The notes under the pieces are model-generated. The model made no database searches, had not been told where the DNA came from, and saw nothing but the letters and a program-made list of their open reading frames with translations. Made by a program: the position numbers and the translations under genes. A DNA stretch of 64,000 bases, taken from assembly GCF_002934625.1 (NCBI RefSeq), contig NZ_PTJD01000002.1, positions 362,867-426,866 on the forward strand. The letters run 5' to 3'. Source of the stretch: Kineococcus xinjiangensis (GTDB taxonomy: Bacteria > Actinomycetota > Actinomycetes > Actinomycetales > Kineococcaceae). Of the stretch, positions 57,408 to 64,000 are shown piece by piece; positions within the stretch are counted from its first letter, which is position 1; each line of letters starts with the position of its first letter.

Positions 57408-59267
57408 ATGCCCCACGCCCCGTCGCCGAGCACGAGCGCCGCGGAGCTCACCGGTTCCCAGGGCCGCCGCTCCGGTGCCCGTCTCGCCCTGACGACCGCC
57501 GTCCTCACCGGCGTCCTGGCCCACGTGGCGGTGTCCTCGGGCGGAGCGCCGGAGGACGCCACGTCGACCTGGTGGCCCAGCGCGGGCCTCGCGCTCGCCC
57601 TCGCGGTGCGGCAGCGGCGCCTGCGCCACTGGGTGGTCCTCGGGACGCTGCTGGGCACCTTCGCGGGCACGGCCACCGCGGGCCCGGACACCACCGCGAG
57701 CGCCGTCCACGCCCTCGCCGCCGCCGTGCAGTGCCTGGCCGGCGCCGAGCTGCTGGCGCGCACCGGTCCCACCACCCACCTCCTCCAGCGCGGCCGCCAC
57801 GCCTGGCTGCTCGCCCTCGGCGGCCTCGTGGGCGTCGTCCTCGGCAGCGCGGTGATCGCCGCGCTGCAGCCGGGGGCCGACGTGCGCGCCCACGCCCTCA
57901 CCCAGCTGCTGGGGCTGATGCTGGTGACGCCGCTGCTGCTGCTGGCCGGGGCCCCCGCGGACCCGGCGGTCCGGTCGGCGCGGGCGCACCTCCCCGGCGC
58001 CCACGGCCTGGTGGAGCGCACGGGCGCCGTGCTGGCCTGCACCGCCACCGCGGGGCTGGTCTTCTGGTCCTCCGGCAGCACGGTGTGGGCCTTCGCCGTC
58101 GTGCTGCCCGTGCTGTGGGCGGCGGCCCGCACCGGCCCGCGCTGCACCCTGCTGGGCGTCCTGCTCATCGCGGTGGTGGCCTCCGGGGCGACCGCCGCGG
58201 AGCTGGGCCCCTACCGCGACCAGGACCCCACCACCCGGGTGGCCGTCCTGCAGGGCCTCCTCTTCACCGTGGGCGTCGTCGCCCTGGTGACCTCCTTCGT
58301 GGTGCGCTCCCGCGAGCGGGCCGTCGTCCGCGCCTGCGAGCGGGAGGACCTGTTCCGGCGCACCTTCGACGACGCCCTCCTCGGGGTGGCGCTGCTGCGG
58401 CTGCGGTCCGACGGCTCGGCGGTGGTGGCCCGCGTCAACACCCGGCTGGCGCACCTGCTCGGCGACTCCGCCCGCATCGACGAGGGGTCCGACTGGACGG
58501 ACCAGGTGTGGCCGGGCCACCGCTCCACGTTCGTGCGGGCGGTGCGCGCCCTCGCCGGCGGGGTGGAGGACTCCTGGCACGGGGAGCTGCGTCACGGGCG
58601 GGGCGACCTGTGGCTGGAGCTGGCGATCGGCACCTGGCCGGCCCCCGGGGAGGACGAGGACGGGGTGGCGGCCGTGGTGCAGGTGATCGACTGCACGAAG
58701 CGGCGGGTCGCCGAGCAGCGGCTGCGCGACGCCGCCATGCACGACGCCCTGACGGGGCTGCCGAACCGGGTGCTGCTGGAGGACCGGCTGCGCCACGCGC
58801 TCAACGCCGCCAGCCGCTCCGGCCGGCAGGTGGCCCTGCTCTACTGCGACCTCGACGACTTCAAGCCCGTCAACGACACCGGCGGCCACGCGGCCGGCGA
58901 CCAGGTCCTCGTGGAGGTCGCGGGCCGGCTCGCCGCCGCGGTGCGGCCCGGGGACACGGTGGCGCGCATCGGCGGCGACGAGTTCGCCGTGGTCTGCCCC
59001 GACCTGCCCGACGAGGCGGCCGCCTACGCCGTGGCGCAGCGGGTCGTGGAGGCGATGCGCCGGCCGTTCGAGGTCGCCGGCTGGCGCTTCGACGTGGGCG
59101 TCAGCATCGGGGTGGCCCTCGCGGAGCGCTCCTCGGAGGCGCAGCGGGTCCTGCACGACGCCGACGAGGCCATGTACCGCGCCAAGCGCAGCGGCAAGGG
59201 CCGCGTCCGCAGGTCGGGCCCGGCCGTGGTGGACCTGCGCGGCGGCTCCCAGCCCAGCGGCACCTGA
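57408..59267 (+). CDS. MASE1-like membrane sensor with GGDEF domain
   Basis: A 619-residue diguanylate cyclase. Eight or so hydrophobic helices (about 20-300) form a MASE1-type sensor, including STWWPSAGLALALAVRQRRL (the WWPxxGLALA signature). A PAS-like region (about 315-430) precedes the GGDEF domain, with HDALTGLPNRVLLEDRL, RPGD (I-site) and RIGGDEFAVV near 522. No EAL domain is present. The ATG at 57408 has GGAGGGGAGGG upstream; a GTG at 57312 would add 32 unconvincing residues. It should make cyclic-di-GMP in response to an unknown signal. Confidence 0.9.
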   Translation: MPHAPSPSTSAAELTGSQGRRSGARLALTTAVLTGVLAHVAVSSGGAPEDATSTWWPSAGLALALAVRQRRLRHWVVLGTLLGTFAGTATAGPDTTASAVHALAAAVQCLAGAELLARTGPTTHLLQRGRHAWLLALGGLVGVVLGSAVIAALQPGADVRAHALTQLLGLMLVTPLLLLAGAPADPAVRSARAHLPGAHGLVERTGAVLACTATAGLVFWSSGSTVWAFAVVLPVLWAAARTGPRCTLLGVLLIAVVASGATAAELGPYRDQDPTTRVAVLQGLLFTVGVVALVTSFVVRSRERAVVRACEREDLFRRTFDDALLGVALLRLRSDGSAVVARVNTRLAHLLGDSARIDEGSDWTDQVWPGHRSTFVRAVRALAGGVEDSWHGELRHGRGDLWLELAIGTWPAPGEDEDGVAAVVQVIDCTKRRVAEQRLRDAAMHDALTGLPNRVLLEDRLRHALNAASRSGRQVALLYCDLDDFKPVNDTGGHAAGDQVLVEVAGRLAAAVRPGDTVARIGGDEFAVVCPDLPDEAAAYAVAQRVVEAMRRPFEVAGWRFDVGVSIGVALAERSSEAQRVLHDADEAMYRAKRSGKGRVRRSGPAVVDLRGGSQPSGT

Positions 59268-59283
59268 GGCGGTCCCGCCCCCG

Positions 59284-60444
59284 TCAGCGGGCCGGGGCGA
59301 GCAGCGAGCCGTCCGCGACCCCCCGCAGGGTGCGCGCCCCCACCACCACCCACGCGGCCAGCAGCAGGACCCAGCCCGCGGTGGCGGCCGCCACGAGCAC
59401 GGTGGAGCCGCTGTGCAGCGCGAGCTGACCGGTGCCCGTGACGACGGTGCCCACGGGGAAGGTGAAGGCCCACCAGGACAGGCCGAAGGGCATCCCGCGG
59501 CGGGCGGCGCGCACGGTCACGGCCGCGGCGAGGACGGCCCAGAGCAGCGTGGCGCCCCAGACCGGCACGCCGTAGAGCAGGGCCGCCGCCGCAGCGGCCT
59601 GCGCTGCGGCCGGGGGCAGCGCGGACTCCGCGGCCGTGCCGAGGGTGCCGGCGGCCGTCACGGACTGCCCGAGCGGGCCGAGCACGATCCACAGCGTCGG
59701 CGCGACGGCCGGGGCCCCGGCGCCGTGGCGCGCGAGGCGCACCGCGAGGGCGGCGACCACGACGAGGCTGGCCGCCAGGGCGATGCCGAAGAGGGCGTAG
59801 CAGGCCAGCAGCAGCACCAGCCGGGCCTCCCCCGCCGGGGCGTGCGGCACGAGGAGCGCACCGGTGGCGGCGCTGACCATGGGCGGCACGACCGGCATGA
59901 GCCAGGCTCCGGTGACCGGGGCGTGGCGGTGACGGCGCAGGACGCGCAGCGGCACGAGGACCGCCGTCAGCAGGCCCGCCACCGTGCCCGCGCTCCACAG
60001 GACGACGTCGACCGCCACGGCGAGCCGGGGGCCCAGGAGCGCCGGTCCCAGCAGCAGCGCGCCCGCGCCGACCGTCATGAGCGCCATGGGCGGCGCCCCG
60101 AGGGCCTGCAGCATGACCGGGTCGTCGAAGGTGCGGCGGGCGCCGGCGGGGTGGAGGGCCCAGTGCGCCGCGGTGGCCGCCGCGACCGTGACCAGCAGCA
60201 CGGCGGCGAGGACCCACGCACCGGTCGCGGCGAGCTGCAGCGCGGGGCGGCCCTGGGCGGCGGGCAGGGTGGCGAGCGCCGTGCCGACGATGCCCGTGCC
60301 CATCACCGTGGTGAACCAGTTGGGGCCGACGTGCGCGAGGGCTGCCGACCGCACCTGCAGGGGCGGGCCGAGGGCCAGGGGGGCGGTGCCGGTGCTCACG
60401 GTTCCAGCCTCGGCGGGCGGGGCGTCCGCCGGTAGCGCCACCAT
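59284..60444 (-). CDS. TDT-family transporter (TehA/Mae1/SLAC1-like)
   Basis: A 386-residue protein with ten hydrophobic helices. VGPNWFTTVMGTGIVGTAL is the signature first helix of the tellurite-resistance/dicarboxylate transporter family, and WWAFTFPVGTVVTGTGQLAL is the conserved helix 9 region. Members move C4-dicarboxylates, sulfite or chloride. Divergent from a LysR gene with only 25 bases between starts, so it is probably its target. The long polar N-terminus (about 30 residues) may mean a later start, for instance at the in-frame GTG coding VSTGTAPLAL. Confidence 0.85.
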   Translation of the reverse strand: MVALPADAPPAEAGTVSTGTAPLALGPPLQVRSAALAHVGPNWFTTVMGTGIVGTALATLPAAQGRPALQLAATGAWVLAAVLLVTVAAATAAHWALHPAGARRTFDDPVMLQALGAPPMALMTVGAGALLLGPALLGPRLAVAVDVVLWSAGTVAGLLTAVLVPLRVLRRHRHAPVTGAWLMPVVPPMVSAATGALLVPHAPAGEARLVLLLACYALFGIALAASLVVVAALAVRLARHGAGAPAVAPTLWIVLGPLGQSVTAAGTLGTAAESALPPAAAQAAAAAALLYGVPVWGATLLWAVLAAAVTVRAARRGMPFGLSWWAFTFPVGTVVTGTGQLALHSGSTVLVAAATAGWVLLLAAWVVVGARTLRGVADGSLLAPAR

Positions 60445-60450
60445 CCCTGC

Positions 60451-60481
60451 AAGCCCACAGGAGGAGCTTGTGGGTGGCTAC
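60451..60481. promoter_or_regulatory. inverted repeat overlapping the LysR ribosome binding site
   Basis: CCCACA (60454-60459) and TGTGGG (60469-60474) are perfect arms around a 9-base centre that is itself the Shine-Dalgarno GGAGGAG. AGCC and GGCT extend the dyad imperfectly. LysR proteins usually bind between divergent genes, so this may be the site controlling both genes. Confidence 0.4.
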
Positions 60482-61414
60482 CGTGGTGGGGTGCCCCTGA
60501 GTCCCCACCTGCCGGAGCTGTCCGCGCTCGAGCTCCTCGTCGACACCGCGCGCACCGGCAGCATCGGGGCGGCGGCGCGCATCCACGGCATCTCCCAGCA
60601 GGCCGCCTCGGCCAGGCTGCGCGGGGTGGAGGCCCTCGTCGGTGCGCCGCTGCTGCTGCGCTCGCCGCGCGGGTCGCGGCTGACGGAGTCCGGCACGGTG
60701 CTGGTGGAGTGGGCGGCGCGGCTGATCGACGTCGCCGCGGAGGTCGACCAGGGCATCGCGACGCTGCGGGCGGACCGCAGCGAGCGCCTCCGCGTCGCCG
60801 CCAGCATGACCGTGGCCGAGCACCTCCTGCCGCGCTGGCTGATCACCGTCCGCGCCCGTCAGCAGACGGCGGGCCGGTCGCCGACGGCGGTGACGCTGAC
60901 CGCCACGAACAGCGACCGCGTCGCGGAGGCCGTGCGCAGCGGCGAGGCGGACCTGGGCTTCGTCGAGGGCCCGACCGTGCCCGCCGGTCTGCGGGCCCAG
61001 GACGTGGCCCGCGACGAGCTGGTGGTGGTGGTCGCCCCGAGCCATCCGTGGACGCGGCGGCGCGCACCGCTGACGGCGCAGGAGCTGGCCGCCACGGCCC
61101 TGGTGGCGCGGGAGGAGGGCTCGGGCACGCGCCGGGTGCTGGAGGAGGCCCTGGCCGCGAAGGGCTTGCGGTTGACGGTGCCGGCGGTCGAGCTGACGAC
61201 GTCGACGGGTGTGCGGGAGGCGGTGCGGGCGGGCAGCGCGCCGGCCGTGCTGAGCAGGCTCGCCGCGGAGGGCGACCTGGGTGCGGGGCGGCTGGCGGCG
61301 GTGCCGGTTGCCGACCTGGACCTGTCCCGCCGCCTGCGCGCGGTGTGGGCCGGCTCCAGCACGCCGCCGGCCGGGGCGGCCCGGGACCTGCTGGCGGTGG
61401 CGCGCAGCTGCTGA
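60470..61414 (+). CDS. LysR-family transcriptional regulator
   Basis: A 314-residue regulator. The winged helix (about 15-75) reads LSALELLVDTARTGSIGAAA followed by [20 protein letters not shown]. The effector-binding domain follows with LRVAASMTVAEHLLPRWLI, EADLGFVEG and DELVVVVAPSHPWTRR. The GTG at 60470 is preferred because AGGAGG lies five bases upstream; the GTG at 60491 is an alternative with a weak site. It likely controls the divergent TDT transporter gene and itself. The effector is unknown; an organic anion would fit. Confidence 0.88.
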   Translation: MGGYRGGVPLSPHLPELSALELLVDTARTGSIGAAARIHGISQQAASARLRGVEALVGAPLLLRSPRGSRLTESGTVLVEWAARLIDVAAEVDQGIATLRADRSERLRVAASMTVAEHLLPRWLITVRARQQTAGRSPTAVTLTATNSDRVAEAVRSGEADLGFVEGPTVPAGLRAQDVARDELVVVVAPSHPWTRRRAPLTAQELAATALVAREEGSGTRRVLEEALAAKGLRLTVPAVELTTSTGVREAVRAGSAPAVLSRLAAEGDLGAGRLAAVPVADLDLSRRLRAVWAGSSTPPAGAARDLLAVARSC

Positions 61415-61438
61415 GCCCCGCGTGGGCCGCCCGCCGCT

Positions 61439-62263
61439 TCAGCCGAAGACGTCGGGGTCCGGGCCGGTGCGCAGGCCGCGGTCGAGGGCGGTGATCGCGG
61501 TCATCTCCTCGGCGGACAGCTCGAAGTCGAAGACGGCGATGTTGCTGCGGATTCGGGCCGGCGTCACGGACTTGGGGATGACCACGACGCCCCGTTGCAG
61601 GTGCCAGCGCAGCACCACCTGCGCCGGCTGCCGGTCGTGGCGCTCGGCGATGGCGCCGATCACCGGCTCCTGCAGCAGCTCCCCGCCCTGCGCGAGCGGG
61701 CTCCAGGCCTCGGTGACGATGCCGTGCTCCGCGTTGAACGCCCGCAGCTGCTCCTGCACGAGCCAGGGGTGCATCTCGATCTGGTTGACGGCCGGCACGG
61801 TCTCCGTCTCGTCCATGAGGCGCCGCAGGTGGTGCGGCTGGAAGTTGGAGACCCCGACCGCCCGGATCCGCCCGTCGCGGTGCAGCTCCTCGAACACCTG
61901 CCACGTCTCGACGTAGTCGTCGGCCTGCTGGGGCCAGTGGATGAGGTACAGGTCGAGCACGTCAAGGCCGAGGTCGGCCATGCTGCGCTCGAACGCCGCC
62001 AGGGTGCGGTCCCGCCCGTGGTCGCCGTTCTTGAGCTTGGTGGTGACGAAGACCTCGTCGCGGGGCAGACCGGACTCCCGGATGGCCTGGCCGACCTCGC
62101 GCTCGTTGTCGTAGCGGGTGGCGGTGTCGATGCTGCGGTAGCCGGCGTCCAGCGCTTCCCGCACGGTGCGGACGGTGTCCTCCGGCGGCACCTGGAAGAC
62201 GCCGAAGCCCAGCTGTGGGATGCGCACACCGTTGGTGAGGGTGAGGGTCGGGACGTCGGGCAC
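61439..62263 (-). CDS. aldo/keto reductase, 2,5-diketo-D-gluconate reductase-like
   Basis: A 274-residue AKR5-type reductase. VRIPQLGFGVFQVPPEDTVR opens the barrel; the catalytic tetrad lies in SIDTATRYDNERE (Asp, Tyr), VTTKLKN (Lys) and LYLIHWPQQ (His). GVSNFQPHHL and VVIPKSVTPARIRSNIAVFD complete the NADPH site. It reduces small carbonyls; the physiological substrate is uncertain. GTG start at 62263. Divergent from the LLM oxidoreductase, with a LacI-type palindrome between. Confidence 0.92.
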   Translation of the reverse strand: MPDVPTLTLTNGVRIPQLGFGVFQVPPEDTVRTVREALDAGYRSIDTATRYDNEREVGQAIRESGLPRDEVFVTTKLKNGDHGRDRTLAAFERSMADLGLDVLDLYLIHWPQQADDYVETWQVFEELHRDGRIRAVGVSNFQPHHLRRLMDETETVPAVNQIEMHPWLVQEQLRAFNAEHGIVTEAWSPLAQGGELLQEPVIGAIAERHDRQPAQVVLRWHLQRGVVVIPKSVTPARIRSNIAVFDFELSAEEMTAITALDRGLRTGPDPDVFG

Positions 62264-62330
62264 TGCGGCTCCCGGTGTGGTGTCGGCGAGGACCGCGGGT
62301 GGGGCGGCGTGCGCTCCACCCTAGGCAGCG

Positions 62331-62342
62331 GAGAGCGCTCTC
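62331..62342. promoter_or_regulatory. LacI-type palindrome
   Basis: GAGAGCGCTCTC is a perfect 12-base palindrome with the central GCGC typical of LacI-family operators (compare the actinobacterial CebR site core GGGAGCGCTCCC). It lies between divergent starts at 62263 and 62391. No LacI regulator gene is in the window. Confidence 0.45.
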
Positions 62343-62390
62343 GCGCGGAGAGACCCACCAGCCGGCGTCGTGACCGCCTAGGGTGGCGCG

Positions 62391-63455
62391 GTGCGACTCG
62401 GTCTGAGCCTCGGATACCTGGTCGGCGATCCCCGCAGTGCTGCGGCGGACGCCCTGGCCCTGACCCGCCGGGCGGAGGAGCTCGGCTACGACTCCGTGCA
62501 CGTGGCGGAGGCGTACGGTTCGGACGCTCCGACGCTGCTGTCCTGGCTGGGCGGGCAGACGTCGCGCATCAACCTGGTCTCCGCGGTGATGCAGATCCCG
62601 GGCCGCACGCCGGCGGCGACCGCCATGACGGCGGCGACCCTGGACGGCATCAGCGGGGGCCGCTTCCGGCTGGGGCTCGGCGTCTCGGGCCCACAGGTCT
62701 CGGAGGGGTGGCACGGCACCCGGTTCGACGCGCCCCTGGCCCGCACCCGCGAGTACGTGGACGTGGTGCGTCTGGCCCTGGCCCGGCAGCCGCTCGTGTA
62801 CCAGGGCGAGCACCTCACCCTGCCCCTGCCCGACGGGTCGGGGATCCCGCTGCGCCTGGCACTTCCCGCCCCGCGACCCGACCTGCCGGTCTACCTGGCT
62901 GCCGTGGGGCCGCGCAACGTGGCCCTCGCCGGGGAGATCGCCGACGGTTGGCTGCCGGTGTACTTCAGCCCGGAGCACTCGGCGGAGCAGTTGGAGCAAC
63001 TGTCCGAAGGACGGTCCCGGGCTGCCGCCCGCCCGGGGGCGCCGGACTTCGACATCGCGCCCACCGTTCCCCTTGTGGTCACGGACGCCACGGGTGCAGC
63101 GCTGCGCGAGGCGGAGGCCACCGTCCGCGGTCATACCGCCCTGTACCTCGGCGGGATGGGCTCGAAGAAGACCAACTTCTACCACCGCCTCGCGACGCGC
63201 ATGGGTTACGGCGCGGAGGCCGACGAGGTGCAGCGGCTGTTCCTCGACAAGCGGCACCGCGAGGCGGCCGGGGCCGTGCCACAGGGCTTCCTCGACGCCA
63301 CCTGCCTGGTCGGTCCGCAGGGCGGGCTGCGTCAGCGGTTCGAGGCCTATGCAGCAGCCGGCGTCACCACCCTCGTGCTCGCACCGATGTCGCAGTCGCT
63401 TGAGGAGAAGCTGCGCAGCCTCGAGGCTGCTGCCAAGGCCCTGGCCACTGTCTGA
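62391..63455 (+). CDS. LLM-class F420-dependent oxidoreductase
   Basis: A 354-residue luciferase-like TIM-barrel protein. MRLGLSLGYLVGDPRSAAAD begins the barrel, then YDSVHVAEAYGSDAPTLLSW, INLVSAVMQIPGRTPAATAM, LDGISGGRFRLGLGVSGPQV and PVYLAAVGPRNVALAGEIAD followed by GWLP. These match the F420-dependent LLM subfamily of actinobacteria (VSGPQV and GWLP are typical). It performs hydride transfer using F420 or FMN; the substrate is unknown. GTG start. Confidence 0.88.
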   Translation: MRLGLSLGYLVGDPRSAAADALALTRRAEELGYDSVHVAEAYGSDAPTLLSWLGGQTSRINLVSAVMQIPGRTPAATAMTAATLDGISGGRFRLGLGVSGPQVSEGWHGTRFDAPLARTREYVDVVRLALARQPLVYQGEHLTLPLPDGSGIPLRLALPAPRPDLPVYLAAVGPRNVALAGEIADGWLPVYFSPEHSAEQLEQLSEGRSRAAARPGAPDFDIAPTVPLVVTDATGAALREAEATVRGHTALYLGGMGSKKTNFYHRLATRMGYGAEADEVQRLFLDKRHREAAGAVPQGFLDATCLVGPQGGLRQRFEAYAAAGVTTLVLAPMSQSLEEKLRSLEAAAKALATV

Positions 63456-63840
63456 GCTCCGCCCTCAGGAGCGCTGCGCCCTGACGGCGGCCGGCCGCAC
63501 GCTACTCGGCGCCGCTGGCCGCGGCCGAGGTCGCTGGGGTCTGGCCCCCGACCAGGGCGACCGGTCACCGCGATCGCAGCACGTCGGCCTCGATGCGCTA
63601 GGGCCCACACGCTCAGGGCCACAGAGCACTGCTCCGGGGCGTGCGGCGTTCGATGGCCCGTAGGGCTGCACCGCTGATCCCTGTCCCGACTGCACCGCTG
63701 ATGCCTGTCCCGACTGCACCGCTGATGCCTGTCCCGACCCCGAGAGCTGTGCGGGCGACAGCGCAATGCGCGGCGCACTGCGCAACTCGTGAAGGGTTGT
63801 GCGGTGGGCGCAGGCTTGGTGGGTGGGGGGTGATGTGGGA
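63456..63840. other. non-coding interval before the rRNA operon end
   Basis: About 385 bases without a credible gene; the open frames in it are repeat-driven and look like no known protein. It contains the 3 x 24-base tandem repeat at 63666-63737. Composition is slightly less GC-rich than the flanks in parts. Confidence 0.6.
63666..63737. repeat. 24-bp tandem repeat, three copies
   Basis: Three head-to-tail copies of a 24-base unit beginning CTGCACCGCTGATG. Copies two and three are identical, and copy one differs by a single base (CC for GC in the middle). It lies downstream of the 5S rRNA gene, beyond the terminator-like hairpin. The unit length is a multiple of three but no gene uses it. 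Confidence 0.9.
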
Positions 63841-63903
63841 CAGGCCCCGCTCCCGCCCGGCGTGCCACCCTGGAGGGGGTGGTGCGGGCAGGCGCGGGGC
63901 CTG
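63841..63903 (-). terminator. rrn operon terminator-like hairpin
   Basis: CAGGCCCCGC and GCGGGGCCTG pair perfectly over 10 bases and enclose a second, inner stem (CCACC with GGTGG). It begins 12 bases beyond the 5S 3' end on the minus strand, as expected for the ribosomal operon terminator. No T-run follows. Confidence 0.7.
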
Positions 63904-63915
63904 ATCTTTCACGTT

Positions 63916-64000
63916 GAGTCCGGCGGTGTCCTACTCTCCCACCCCCTCCCGGAGGCAGTACCATCGGCGCTGGAGGGCTTAGCTTCCGGGTTCGGAATGT
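63916..64000 (-). rRNA. rrf: 5S ribosomal RNA, 3' part (5' end outside window)
   Basis: The reverse complement reads ACATTCCGAACCCGGAAGCT, then AAGC, GCGCCGATGGTACTGC, and GGGAGAGTAGGACACCGCCG followed by GACTC. These are the conserved loop B-helix III, loop E and helix I strands of actinobacterial 5S rRNA. About 85 of the usual ~118 nucleotides are visible. The 23S and 16S genes should lie to the right of the window. Confidence 0.95.

Noticed and set aside
63465..63785. A small protein gene over the 24-bp repeat
   Set aside because: Frames exist on both strands only because the repeat unit is a multiple of three; no ribosome binding site or family resemblance.

Overview
The window looks like a chromosomal segment of a high-GC actinobacterium. 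Base composition is roughly three quarters G+C, GTG starts are common, and the order rpsF-ssb-rpsR-rplI-(MATE)-dnaB is typical of actinobacteria. The Cds1-type cysteine desulfhydrase, an F420-type LLM oxidoreductase and RamB beside the glyoxylate genes fit the same group. Gene content (DnaB with two inteins, a bacteriophytochrome, several cyclic-di-GMP enzymes) suggests Kineococcus or a close relative; this is inference. The right edge runs into the 3' part of a 5S rRNA gene on the minus strand.

Layout. 1-6.4 kb: end of a GNAT acetyltransferase, a small methyltransferase, a NERD-like membrane protein, a bacteriophytochrome-GGDEF-EAL protein coupled to a 25-codon ORF, and a TetR/hydrolase pair with a perfect operator-like palindrome. 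6.4-7.5 kb: a CmtR-like metal sensor with its own palindrome and an isoprenylcysteine-methyltransferase-like protein. 7.5-17.2 kb: a compact type IV secretion-like cluster (MinD/ParA-like ATPase, small two-TM protein, VirB8-like, VirB6/TrbL-like, SCO6880-like and VirB4-like proteins on the minus strand; a lipoprotein and a wall hydrolase divergent on plus). No relaxase, coupling protein or integrase is seen. 17.2-18.0 kb: two crcB fluoride channel genes. 18.2-22.5 kb: a 1146-residue secreted polymorphic-toxin-like protein (TSP3 repeats, VWA, hydrophobic pre-toxin region, C-terminal nuclease-like domain) and an adjacent putative immunity gene. A degenerate copy of the crcB 5' end lies on the far side of this pair.

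22.6-33.3 kb: SnoaL-like protein, membrane protein, RamB-like regulator divergent from aceA-aceB (glyoxylate shunt), a PAS-GAF-GGDEF-EAL protein coupled to a secreted DUF5995-like protein, and an aldo/keto reductase. 33.4-39.0 kb: K+ channel, a frameshifted beta-helix lyase pseudogene, SDR, TauE/SafE exporter and DNA polymerase IV. 39.2-50.3 kb: replication, ribosome and wall genes. dnaB carries two inteins; the first starts with Ala and has the WCT residues of class 3 inteins. Then come a MATE exporter, rplI, rpsR, ssb, rpsF, a GT87-like membrane protein and a bifunctional PBP. 50.5-63.5 kb: MFS exporter, a degenerate kinase-like protein with a Pro-rich tail, a biotin/methionine sulfoxide reductase-like molybdoenzyme, a Cds1 cysteine desulfhydrase, MASE1-GGDEF, a TDT transporter with a divergent LysR regulator, an aldo/keto reductase and an LLM oxidoreductase. 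The last 0.5 kb holds a 3 x 24 bp repeat, an rrn terminator-like hairpin and 5S rRNA.

Three cyclic-di-GMP enzymes, all with intact GGDEF and RxxD I-site motifs, are spread through the window. A short AACGCTGAGT-like motif recurs upstream of all three. The most unusual items are the toxin-immunity locus, the relaxase-less T4SS-like cluster and the doubly intein-interrupted dnaB.
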